From NCBI GenBank assembly GCA_029941985.1, contig JAPYTV010000056.1:1-6105 (forward strand): a DNA stretch of 6,105 nucleotides. The letters are read 5' to 3'. This document shows positions 1 to 6,037 of this stretch, piece after piece. Position 1 is the first letter of the stretch; the number at the start of each line of letters is the position of its first letter. The translations under genes were made by a program, and so were the position numbers. Source of the stretch: Candidatus Pelagibacter sp. (GTDB taxonomy: Bacteria; Pseudomonadota; Alphaproteobacteria; Pelagibacterales; Pelagibacteraceae). The notes beneath the pieces were generated by a model. The model made no database searches. It saw only the letters and a list, made by a program, of their open reading frames with translations, and was not told the origin of the DNA.

Positions 1-40
1 TATTCAAATTACCAAAAAAAGAAGTTATGAAAAGCTCTGA
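1..40 (+). CDS. possible 3' tail of an upstream gene (partial, frame undecided)
   Basis: The window opens 26 bases before uvrC, and two frames could carry the last codons of a preceding gene. One reads YSNYQKKKL and stops at TGA 28-30, giving the compact ATGA stop/start overlap with uvrC. The other reads IQITKKRSYEKL and stops at TGA 38-40, which would be a 14-nt overlap. Too little is present to identify the product. In several alphaproteobacteria a short-chain dehydrogenase precedes uvrC, but nothing here proves that. If either reading is right, uvrC is not first in its transcript and no uvrC promoter is expected in this window. Confidence 0.3.
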   Translation, partial: IQITKKRSYEKL

Positions 41-1862
41 ATTAGGCAAAGAAGTCATCAAAAAAGAACTACCTTTAATCCCTAAAAGCCCTGGTGTTTA
101 TAGAATGTTAAACCACAAAGGTGATATTTTATATGTTGGTAAGGCTAAAAATCTACCAAATAGGTTAAAAAACTATGTCGCTGAAAAAAATCACATTATT
201 AGAACTGCTAGAATGTTATCTCAAACCTTTAAACTGGAAATCACAACTACTGCAAATGAAAGTGAAGCCTTACTTTTAGAGGCAAATTTAATTAAAAAAC
301 ATAAGCCTAAATTTAATATCTTACTTAAAGATGATAAATCCTTTCCCTTTATTTTTATAAGTAACAAGAATAGGTGGCCACAAGTAACTAAGCATAGAGG
401 TAAAAAAGATAAAGACGGGTTTTACTTTGGCCCTTTTGCTTCTGCAGGATCTGCAAATTGGACTATAAAAATGCTTCAAAAAATATTCTTATTAAGAGTA
501 TGCGATGAAGCAACTTTTAAAAATAGAAAAAGACCTTGTATACTTTATCAAATTAAAAGATGCTCAGCCCCGTGCGTTGGGTATGTTGAAAAAAATGATT
601 ATAGAAACTCAGTTGATGATGCAATTAAATTTGTATCTGGAAAATCAAGAGATATTCAAAAAAATCTTTCAAAACAAATGGAAGATGCAAGCGAAAAACT
701 TGATTTTGAAAAAGCTTCAATTTTCAGAGATAGAATAAAATCGTTAAATATAATTCAATCATCACAAAGAGTTAATCAGGCTAATTTAATTGATGCCGAT
801 ATAATTGCTGCCTATAAAGAATCTGGAAAAACTTGTATTCAGGTATTTTTTTATAGGGGAAAACAAAACTGGGGTAATCAAGCTTACTTTCCAAAGCATG
901 ACCCTGATCAAGATATTTCTGAGATAATGTCTTCTTTTCTAATGCAGTTTTATGAAAATAAAAATGTTCCAAAATTAATTATAATAAATCTAGATATTGA
1001 AGATAAAAGATTAATAGAACAAACCTTAAGTAAAAAAGAAAATAACAATATTTCAATTACAGTTGCAAAAAAGGGCGCAAAAGCAAAAGTTATCTCATTA
1101 GCAGAAAAAAATGCTAAAGAATCGTTGAATAGAAAACTTTATGAAACAAATAATAATAAAAATTTATTTGAAGGTGTTTCTAAAAAATTTAACCTTAGAG
1201 GCAATATCAACTTAGTTGAAATTTATGACAACAGTCACATACAAGGAACAAATAGTGTGGGTGCAATGGTCACTTTTGGTGATGAGGGGTTTGTTAAAAA
1301 AAGATATAGAAAATTTGATATTAAAACAAAAGGAGCTGAACAAGATGATTTTGCGATGTTAAAAGAAGTTTTAACTAGAAGATTTAAAAGAGCAATGCTT
1401 GAAAAGGGAAACTACTTAACTTTACCAGATTTAATCTTAATTGACGGAGGTAAAGGCCAGTATTCTTCAGCAAAAGAAGTCTTAAATGAGTTTGGCTTAC
1501 ACGACCTTCCAATGATTGCTATAGCCAAAGGTAAACAAAGAAATAGTGGTGATGAAACATTTTTTTATAATGGTAAATCATTCAAATTTGAGAAAAATGA
1601 TCCTACACTATTTTTTATGCAAAGACTTCGTGATGAAGCTCATAGATTTGCAATCAATTCTCATAGAGCCAAGAGAGCCAAGGGAATTAGAAAATCACTC
1701 TTGGACCAAATAGATGGCATTGGCTCTATAAGAAAAAGATCATTATTAAACCACTTTGGCTCTGCTAGGGCTATAGAATCCGCTAGTTTTGATGAAATTA
1801 AATCAGTTGAAGGTGTTGAGGAAAAAGTTGCAAAAAAGATATATAATTTTTTTCATGAATAA
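27..1862 (+). CDS. uvrC: UvrC, excinuclease ABC subunit C
   Basis: UvrC is the nuclease of cytoplasmic nucleotide excision repair: recruited by UvrB at a lesion, it cuts the damaged strand on both sides. The 611-residue product is full length for the family (E. coli 610). The GIY-YIG domain, which makes the 3' cut, lies at about 20-100, with GVY at 23-25, YVG at 36-38 and the catalytic-type Arg46. Four cysteines, C159, C171, C179 and C183, have the same 12/8/4 spacing as the iron-sulfur-binding cysteines of E. coli UvrC. A UVR motif for UvrB contact lies at about 212-245. The RNase H-like domain, which makes the 5' cut, has D401, D440, D473 (LIDGGKGQ) and H539 (DEAHR), matching E. coli D399, D438, D466 and H538. 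A tandem helix-hairpin-helix DNA-binding region occupies about 555-610. The ATG at 27 places the GIY-YIG domain as expected. The frame stays open to the window edge, but an upstream extension is not needed. Only a weak AGAAG precedes the start. pgsA follows 2 nt after the stop, suggesting co-transcription. Confidence 0.97.
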   Translation: MKSSELGKEVIKKELPLIPKSPGVYRMLNHKGDILYVGKAKNLPNRLKNYVAEKNHIIRTARMLSQTFKLEITTTANESEALLLEANLIKKHKPKFNILLKDDKSFPFIFISNKNRWPQVTKHRGKKDKDGFYFGPFASAGSANWTIKMLQKIFLLRVCDEATFKNRKRPCILYQIKRCSAPCVGYVEKNDYRNSVDDAIKFVSGKSRDIQKNLSKQMEDASEKLDFEKASIFRDRIKSLNIIQSSQRVNQANLIDADIIAAYKESGKTCIQVFFYRGKQNWGNQAYFPKHDPDQDISEIMSSFLMQFYENKNVPKLIIINLDIEDKRLIEQTLSKKENNNISITVAKKGAKAKVISLAEKNAKESLNRKLYETNNNKNLFEGVSKKFNLRGNINLVEIYDNSHIQGTNSVGAMVTFGDEGFVKKRYRKFDIKTKGAEQDDFAMLKEVLTRRFKRAMLEKGNYLTLPDLILIDGGKGQYSSAKEVLNEFGLHDLPMIAIAKGKQRNSGDETFFYNGKSFKFEKNDPTLFFMQRLRDEAHRFAINSHRAKRAKGIRKSLLDQIDGIGSIRKRSLLNHFGSARAIESASFDEIKSVEGVEEKVAKKIYNFFHE

Positions 1863-1864
1863 TT

Positions 1865-2449
1865 ATGCTTAAAAAAATCCCAAATATCTTGACAATTGGT
1901 AGAATAATAATTGTACCATTTTTTGTGCTTGCGTTTTATCTTCCTGGTTTTTATGGCGACTTAACTGCATTTACATTGTTTGTAATTGCATCGTTTACTG
2001 ATTTTTTGGATGGAATGCTGGCAAGAATGCTAGGAGAAGAATCTAAGTTAGGCGAATTGCTTGACCCAATAGCTGATAAAATAATTGTTGCTACAGCGCT
2101 GATATTGCTTGTTATGAGTGGAACTATTAGACACTACGAAGTAATTGCTGCAATAATAATATTAACTAGAGAAATTTTAATATCAGGCTTAAGAGAATTT
2201 TTAGCCAAAGGGAAAGTTAAACTACCAGTATCAAACTTAGCAAAATTAAAAACTTTTTTACAAATGATTTCAATTTCACTTTTATTAACAGGCGAAACTG
2301 GAAATAAAATTTTAAATTTTCAAGATTATAATGCTCAAACAATTGGAATAATTTTACTTTGGCTTTCTGCTTTTTTAACCTTGTATACAGGTTATGAATA
2401 TTTAAGAAAAGGTATTGACCACGCAATGTCTGAGGATAATAAAAACTAA
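1865..2449 (+). CDS. pgsA: PgsA, CDP-diacylglycerol--glycerol-3-phosphate 3-phosphatidyltransferase
   Basis: PgsA is an inner-membrane enzyme that joins CDP-diacylglycerol and glycerol-3-phosphate to give phosphatidylglycerophosphate and CMP, the committed step to phosphatidylglycerol and cardiolipin. The 194-residue length is typical. The CDP-alcohol phosphatidyltransferase motif is complete: D46, D49, G50, A53, R54, G63, D67 and D71, in the exact D-x2-DG-x2-AR-x8-G-x3-D-x3-D spacing. PgsA-type rather than PssA- or cardiolipin-synthase-type identity is supported by the N-terminal NILTIGRI, REILISGLREF at about 102-112 and the NLAKLKT-x-LQ segment at about 124-133. Hydrophobic stretches at about 11-28, 32-48, 73-86, 92-108, 131-142 and 159-175 fit a multi-pass membrane protein. 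It starts 2 nt after uvrC with no Shine-Dalgarno sequence, so translational coupling is likely. The stop overlaps the stop of the convergent ilvE by 4 nt. The uvrC-pgsA pairing is widespread in proteobacteria. Confidence 0.96.
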   Translation: MLKKIPNILTIGRIIIVPFFVLAFYLPGFYGDLTAFTLFVIASFTDFLDGMLARMLGEESKLGELLDPIADKIIVATALILLVMSGTIRHYEVIAAIIILTREILISGLREFLAKGKVKLPVSNLAKLKTFLQMISISLLLTGETGNKILNFQDYNAQTIGIILLWLSAFLTLYTGYEYLRKGIDHAMSEDNKN

Positions 2450-3327
2450 GCTGCTTTCTTTTTTCTAACTAAAGCTTGATAACTTTTATTTAAATCAATT
2501 ATCATTTCACAAACTTTAAATTGATTTTCAGCAATACAAGATACAGGTGTTACCTCTGCAGCAGTACCTGTTAAAAAACATCCAACAAAATTTGACAATT
2601 CTATGGGTGTAATTTTTCTTTCATGAACTTTAATATCTTTTGATTTTGCTATTTCAATTACTGTTCTTCTCGTTATTCCGTCTAAAAAGGAATCTGGGGT
2701 TGGTGTATGAATATCTCCATTTTTATCTTTAAAGAAAATATTGGCTCCAGTTGCTTCTGCAACATTTCCCTCATGATCAAGCATTAGCGAATCCGAATAA
2801 CCTTGCTGTTCAGCTTCATGTTTTGACAAAGTGCAAATCATATAAAGGCCTGATGCTTTCGTATCCCATGGTATCGTATTTGGAGCTGGTCTTCTCCAAT
2901 TAGAAATATTTAATCTAATTCCTTCTACTTTTAGTTTTGGATCAAAATAAGATCCCCACTCCCATGTTGCTACTGCAACATGAATTTTTGTTTGTTGTGC
3001 GGAGATTGCCATCATTTCACTTCCTCTCCAAACCATCGGTCTTACATATCCATTTTGAACATTTTGAATTGAAATAATTTTATTACATGCTAAATTTATT
3101 TCTTTTTCTGTATATGGAATTGTAATCCCCATCCTTTTTGCTGAATAAAAAAGTCTTGAAGTATGTTCTTCTAATTTAAAAATTGAACCTTCATAAACTC
3201 TTTCTCCTTCAAAAACACAGCTAGCATAATGTAGCCCATGGTTTAAAATATGTATTTTAGCATCTGACCAATCAACAAGCTCGTTATTGTACCAAATTTT
3301 GCCAGATCTTTTATCGTAAGGTATCAT
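2446..3327 (-). CDS. ilvE: Branched-chain amino-acid aminotransferase (class IV PLP enzyme)
   Basis: This cytoplasmic PLP enzyme should catalyse the last step of Val/Leu/Ile synthesis (2-oxo acid plus glutamate to amino acid plus 2-oxoglutarate) and the reverse first step of degradation. The 293-residue product is within the usual range (about 285-310). Fold-type IV landmarks are present: R58 in HTSRLFYSA (phosphate contact), the Schiff-base Lys157 in DTKASGLYM, E191 in VAEATGANIFF (pyridine nitrogen contact), the THTP-like segment HTPTPDSFLDGITR at about 207-220, and FLTGTAAEVTPV at about 251-262 (phosphate-binding turn). The N-terminal LNHGLHYASCVFEGERVY at about 28-45 is also typical. A D-amino-acid transaminase or 4-amino-4-deoxychorismate lyase is a related alternative, but the overall match is to proteobacterial BCAT. 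The start at 3327 gives the family-like MIPYDKRSGKIW N-terminus. There is no Shine-Dalgarno sequence, only an A/T-rich leader. It is divergent from the MarR operon and tail-to-tail with pgsA. Confidence 0.93.
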   Translation of the reverse strand: MIPYDKRSGKIWYNNELVDWSDAKIHILNHGLHYASCVFEGERVYEGSIFKLEEHTSRLFYSAKRMGITIPYTEKEINLACNKIISIQNVQNGYVRPMVWRGSEMMAISAQQTKIHVAVATWEWGSYFDPKLKVEGIRLNISNWRRPAPNTIPWDTKASGLYMICTLSKHEAEQQGYSDSLMLDHEGNVAEATGANIFFKDKNGDIHTPTPDSFLDGITRRTVIEIAKSKDIKVHERKITPIELSNFVGCFLTGTAAEVTPVSCIAENQFKVCEMIIDLNKSYQALVRKKKAA

Positions 3328-3332
3328 AAATG

Positions 3333-3346
3333 AAATAAATTTATTT
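3333..3346. promoter_or_regulatory. perfect 14-bp A/T palindrome, candidate operator
   Basis: AAATAAATTTATTT is its own reverse complement. It sits in the ilvE 5' leader, directly upstream of the predicted -35 of the MarR operon. MarR dimers bind palindromic A/T-rich sites of about this size, often in the spacer next to their own gene, so it could be an operator. Caution: all bases are A or T, and a palindrome of this length can arise by chance in such DNA. Confidence is in function; the symmetry itself is certain. Confidence 0.25.
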
Positions 3347-3375
3347 TTCTTAAAAATTATCTTTGTATCTATAAT
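3347..3375 (+). promoter_or_regulatory. putative sigma70-type promoter of the marR-ompR-envZ operon
   Basis: A perfect TATAAT lies at 3370-3375. The hexamer 17 bp upstream, TTCTTA at 3347-3352, is a weak -35 match (3/6). Transcription would start near 3382, leaving a 5' leader of only about 16 nt with no Shine-Dalgarno sequence before the ATG at 3398. The element interleaves with the ilvE promoter on the other strand. The -10 consensus alone is weak evidence in A/T-rich DNA, but the position before the operon fits. Confidence 0.45.
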
Positions 3376-3382
3376 ATGTCAA
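3356..3382 (-). promoter_or_regulatory. putative sigma70-type promoter of ilvE
   Basis: Read on the - strand, a perfect TTGACA (3382 to 3377) is followed after 15 bases by GATAAT (3361 to 3356), a 5/6 match to the -10 consensus. The spacer is 2 bp shorter than optimal. Transcription would start near 3349, about 21 nt before the ilvE ATG. A consensus -35 is notable in such an A/T-rich spacer, whereas -10-like strings are expected by chance. This is a prediction from sequence only. Confidence 0.5.
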
Positions 3383-3397
3383 TATAACTTACCCATA

Positions 3398-3835
3398 ATG
3401 AAAGAACTTTTATATTTAAAAGATAATCAATTAAAAGAGTTAATTATAAAACTCTTTATGGGTTATAGAGAATCTTTTGCTGATGCAAAGAAAACATTAG
3501 ACAAATATTCAATTGGAATAGCTCATCATAAAGTTATTCATCTACTTTCAATAAATAAAGGCATTACAATTTCTGAATTATTAAAAAAACTAAAGATTAC
3601 TAAGCAAAGTCTAAATAGAGTATTGAAAGACCTTATTAAATTAGAAACTATTATATTTAAAAAAGATCAACAAGACACCAGAATAAAACATGTATTTCTG
3701 AGTGACAAAGGTGAAAAGCTTTTTGAAGAGATTTTTTTTGTACAAAAAAAAAGAATTTATAGTGCCCTTTTGGATTCAAGCTCTGAGGAAGTACTTAGCT
3801 TTAATAATGTTTTAAAAAAAATAATTAATGAATAA
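3398..3835 (+). CDS. MarR-family winged-helix transcriptional regulator
   Basis: This is a 145-residue cytoplasmic DNA-binding protein of typical MarR length. The N-terminal helix (about 8-35) and C-terminal helices (about 104-143) would form the dimer interface. The winged HTH spans about 55-102: the helix-turn-helix is ITISELLKKLKITKQSLNRV (57-76), followed by a wing with D90, D93 and R95 in DQQDTR and the closing LSDKG at 101-105, the classic MarR D-x-x-D-x-R wing followed by L[ST]-x-x-G. No cysteine or obvious ligand pocket marks it as a redox or metal sensor. It is first in an operon whose next gene, an OmpR-type response regulator, overlaps it by 8 nt. The order resembles petP (MarR-like) and petR (OmpR-like) of Rhodobacter, where both are needed for cytochrome bc1-dependent growth. 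Equivalence here is a hypothesis, so no symbol is given. Its signal and targets cannot be read from sequence. Confidence 0.88.
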   Translation: MKELLYLKDNQLKELIIKLFMGYRESFADAKKTLDKYSIGIAHHKVIHLLSINKGITISELLKKLKITKQSLNRVLKDLIKLETIIFKKDQQDTRIKHVFLSDKGEKLFEEIFFVQKKRIYSALLDSSSEEVLSFNNVLKKIINE

Positions 3836-4505
3836 GTTTATAGCTCATATCTTAGTTGTTGATGATGATGATGGAATAAGATCATTAGTTAAACAATATT
3901 TAACTAAAAATAATTTTTTAGTTACAACAGCAAATAACGCGGAAGATGCTGGTGAAAAAATTTCAATCATTAAATTTGATTTAATAGTTTTAGATATAAT
4001 GATGCCTGGCAAAAATGGTTTAGAATTTACTCAAGAACACAAGAAAAAAATTAACACTCCTATAATTTTACTTACTGCTAAAGGTAAAGCTAATGAAAGA
4101 GTTGAGGGACTAGAAGTTGGTGCAGATGATTATTTACCTAAGCCTTTTGAACCTAAAGAACTTATATTGAGAATTAAGAATATTCTTAATAAAACAATAA
4201 AAAGTAACCAGAAAAGAATTATTGAATTTGATAATATAAAAATAGATTTAAACAAACTTTTGATTATTCAAAATGATAAAGAATTTAAGATAAATAATAC
4301 AGAAAAAATTATATTAGAAAAAATGATAAATGAACCTGGTAAAACTTTTTCAAGAGAAACCATAGGAAAATTAATAAATTTAGATAAAGAAAGATCAATA
4401 GATGTTATAATAACTAGATTAAGAAAAAAAATAGAAATTGATCCAAAAAATCCTAAATATTTACAAACTTTAAGAGGTGCTGGCTATGTCTTATGGATTG
4501 AATAA
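3828..4505 (+). CDS. ompR: OmpR/PhoB-family two-component response regulator
   Basis: This is a 225-residue cytoplasmic transcription factor activated by phosphorylation, presumably by the kinase encoded next to it. The receiver domain (about 6-122) has the acidic pair D12/D13, the phospho-acceptor D56 in LDIMMPG, the switch Thr83 in LLTAKG and Lys105 in PKPFEP, so all active residues are present. The C-terminal OmpR-type winged helix (about 130-225) shows a recognition-helix region at about 188-202 (SIDVIITRLRKKIE) and the wing TLRGAGYVL at about 214-222. GADDYLPKPFEPKEL and the adjoining EnvZ-like kinase favour the OmpR branch over PhoB. The name follows SAR11 usage, and PetR-like is an alternative label because of the MarR gene upstream. 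It starts inside the 3' end of the MarR gene (8-nt overlap, no Shine-Dalgarno), which implies coupled translation. Its own 3' end overlaps the kinase start. Confidence 0.93.
   Translation: MNKFIAHILVVDDDDGIRSLVKQYLTKNNFLVTTANNAEDAGEKISIIKFDLIVLDIMMPGKNGLEFTQEHKKKINTPIILLTAKGKANERVEGLEVGADDYLPKPFEPKELILRIKNILNKTIKSNQKRIIEFDNIKIDLNKLLIIQNDKEFKINNTEKIILEKMINEPGKTFSRETIGKLINLDKERSIDVIITRLRKKIEIDPKNPKYLQTLRGAGYVLWIE
4472..4477 (+). promoter_or_regulatory. Shine-Dalgarno site of the histidine kinase gene
   Basis: AAGAGG lies inside the response regulator coding sequence, 8 nt upstream of ATG 4486. It decides the kinase start in favour of ATG over the GTG at 4477, whose first base is the last base of this motif. 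Other starts in the window (pgsA, ilvE, marR, the response regulator, ubiK-like and lgt-like) have no comparable purine box. Confidence 0.6.
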
Positions 4506-5805
4506 TTTCTTTAAAAATTTATTACCTCATAGATTATTTTATAGAGCGCTTTTAATTGTTGCTGCTCCAATTATAATTTTACAACTTGTTATTACAGTTG
4601 TTTTTTTTGATAGTCTTTGGATTAAAACAAATAAAGGAATGACTCGAGCATTAGTTGGAGAAATTAAAACCTTTATTGCTGCTTATGATAGTGAAAAATA
4701 TAGCAACAATGATTTATCAAACCTTTTTAAAATTTATTTAGACTTAAATGTAAAATACAAAGAAGATAGTTTCTTTCAGCAATCAACTGGGAAGAGATGG
4801 TTTAGCCCTATCGATAGAACACTGAGAAGAGAATTAAAATCAAATATAGGCCTTGGTCAATATTCATTTGATACTACGGCTTATAAAAAATTAATTATTT
4901 TAAATATTAAATATAAAAATGGTTATTTTGAATTTTTAATACCGAAGAATAGAGTGACAGGTACTTCTGCAAGATTATTTGCATTATGGATAACTTTTCC
5001 AGCAATCTTATTAATATCTATTGCTATGATATTCTTAAAAAATCAAACAAGGCCAATCACGAATCTAGCTAAGGCTGCTGCAAAATTTGGGAGGGGAGAA
5101 AATATTGATGAATTTAAACCCTCTGGTGCTTTAGAGATAAGACAAGCAGGATATGAATTTGACAAAATGAGAAAAAGAATAATGAGACACTTAAATCAAA
5201 GATCGGAAATGTTGTCTGGTATTAGTCATGACCTAAGAACTCCTTTGACAAGAATGAAACTACAGTTAACCTTTATTAAAGATCAAGATTTATCTAAAAA
5301 AATTTCACGAGACATAGATGATATGGAAAAAATGCTTAATGAATATTTACAATTCACAAGCTCTAGTTTCTTAGAAAAAAATGAGACTTTTAATATTTCA
5401 GAATTGATTGAGAATATAATCAAAAAATATGAAAATGATAACATTTCCAGCAACATAGCTTATGAGGTTTACATGAATGGGAGAAAAAATTTAATTCAAA
5501 GATCTATTAACAACTTAATAGATAACTCAATTAAACATGCAAATAAAATACATATTCAATTATCAAAGAAAAATAATAGCATCATGATAACTACTGATGA
5601 TGATGGACCTGGTATTCCAAAAGAAGAATATGACAACGTTTTTAAACCATTTTATAAAATAGATAAAAGTAGAGGAGACTCAAAATCAAGTGTTGGTCTT
5701 GGTTTGTCAATTACCTCAGATATTATTAGGTCGCATGGCGGAAATATTTTATTAGAAAAATCTCCAACAAATGGTCTTAGAGTTAGGATTTTCTTCCCCT
5801 TATAG
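4486..5805 (+). CDS. envZ: EnvZ-like membrane sensor histidine kinase
   Basis: This inner-membrane kinase should autophosphorylate and pass phosphate to the OmpR-type regulator before it. From the ATG at 4486 it has 439 residues. Order: TM1 about 17-41, a periplasmic segment about 45-162, TM2 about 163-184, HAMP about 185-237, then the dimerization/phosphoacceptor helix with H248 in SGISHDLRTPLTRM, an EnvZ-type H-box. The ATPase domain follows, with N-box NLIDNSIKHA (N347), G1 DDDGPGIP (about 371-378), F-box FKPFYK (386-391) and G2 GLGL (404-407). All boxes are intact. I chose ATG 4486 over GTG 4477 because AAGAGG at 4472-4477 lies 8 nt before it, the clearest Shine-Dalgarno-like site in the window. 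The GTG would add only three residues and overlaps that site. The gene overlaps the regulator by 20 nt and its 3' end overlaps the opposing ubiK-like gene by 23 bp. The stimulus is unknown. Confidence 0.94.
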   Translation: MSYGLNNFFKNLLPHRLFYRALLIVAAPIIILQLVITVVFFDSLWIKTNKGMTRALVGEIKTFIAAYDSEKYSNNDLSNLFKIYLDLNVKYKEDSFFQQSTGKRWFSPIDRTLRRELKSNIGLGQYSFDTTAYKKLIILNIKYKNGYFEFLIPKNRVTGTSARLFALWITFPAILLISIAMIFLKNQTRPITNLAKAAAKFGRGENIDEFKPSGALEIRQAGYEFDKMRKRIMRHLNQRSEMLSGISHDLRTPLTRMKLQLTFIKDQDLSKKISRDIDDMEKMLNEYLQFTSSSFLEKNETFNISELIENIIKKYENDNISSNIAYEVYMNGRKNLIQRSINNLIDNSIKHANKIHIQLSKKNNSIMITTDDDGPGIPKEEYDNVFKPFYKIDKSRGDSKSSVGLGLSITSDIIRSHGGNILLEKSPTNGLRVRIFFPL

Positions 5806-6037
5806 ATTTTTTTTTTAGATTATTTTTTTCCAATTTTTCAATTTTTTTTTCAATATTTTCAACTCTTTTAATTAAAATATCTGTTTCTTCCTTGCTGGCT
5901 AGCCTCATTTTAAAAACTATCTCATCTCTTTTAGATCTTAAAATATTAAAAATTTCAGAGCTTAAATCCTTATAAGAAATAAGTCCCTGCTCAAATAGCT
6001 TTGCTAATTTGTCAATTACAAATTTGGATTTTGTCAT
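5783..6037 (-). CDS. ubiK: UbiK-family (BMFP / DUF526) coiled-coil accessory protein
   Basis: This is a small 84-residue protein in the length range of BMFP-domain proteins (about 80-100). Residues 1-45 form an amphipathic helical region. The segment 44-70 (MRLASKEETDILIKRVENIE and onward) matches the family pattern of a short basic/hydrophobic stretch, an [RK]-E-E-x-[DE] turn and a C-terminal coiled coil with heptad I/V/L positions ending in LE. The last 15 residues are very Lys/Arg-rich. Characterised relatives are E. coli UbiK (YqiC), which helps aerobic ubiquinone synthesis together with UbiJ, and a Brucella membrane-fusogenic protein; family members trimerise through the coiled coil. No membrane span or signal peptide is seen. 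The family is weakly conserved, so the call rests on length, the EE-turn plus coiled-coil layout, and the divergent lgt-like neighbour seen in alphaproteobacteria. The 3' end overlaps the kinase gene by 23 bp. It starts at ATG 6037 with no Shine-Dalgarno sequence. Confidence 0.75.
   Translation of the reverse strand: MTKSKFVIDKLAKLFEQGLISYKDLSSEIFNILRSKRDEIVFKMRLASKEETDILIKRVENIEKKIEKLEKNNLKKKSIRGRKS

Noticed and set aside
505..738. A 77-codon open frame on the + strand inside uvrC
   Set aside because: It lies wholly within the well-matched UvrC coding sequence in another frame, over the conserved cysteine cluster and UVR motif; low-complexity K/I/L product with no family features.
781..972. 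A 63-codon open frame on the - strand inside uvrC
   Set aside because: Antisense to conserved coding sequence, no start signals, no recognisable domain.
2217..2426. A 69-codon open frame on the - strand inside pgsA
   Set aside because: Antisense shadow of the pgsA membrane region; the hydrophobic product mirrors hydrophobic codons on the other strand.
2447..2477. Possible stem AAGCT...AGCTT with T-rich loop as a terminator for pgsA
   Set aside because: Arms are only about 5 bp with a loop of around 20 nt, it lies in ilvE coding sequence, and no T run follows the second arm.
3328..3349. Leader-peptide attenuator or T-box for ilvE
   Set aside because: The predicted leader is about 21 nt, too short for a leader peptide rich in Ile/Leu/Val codons or for a T-box, and no terminator hairpin exists.
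4477..4485. GTG at 4477 as the kinase start
   Set aside because: It overlaps the AAGAGG motif that is well placed for ATG 4486; the three extra residues add nothing conserved.
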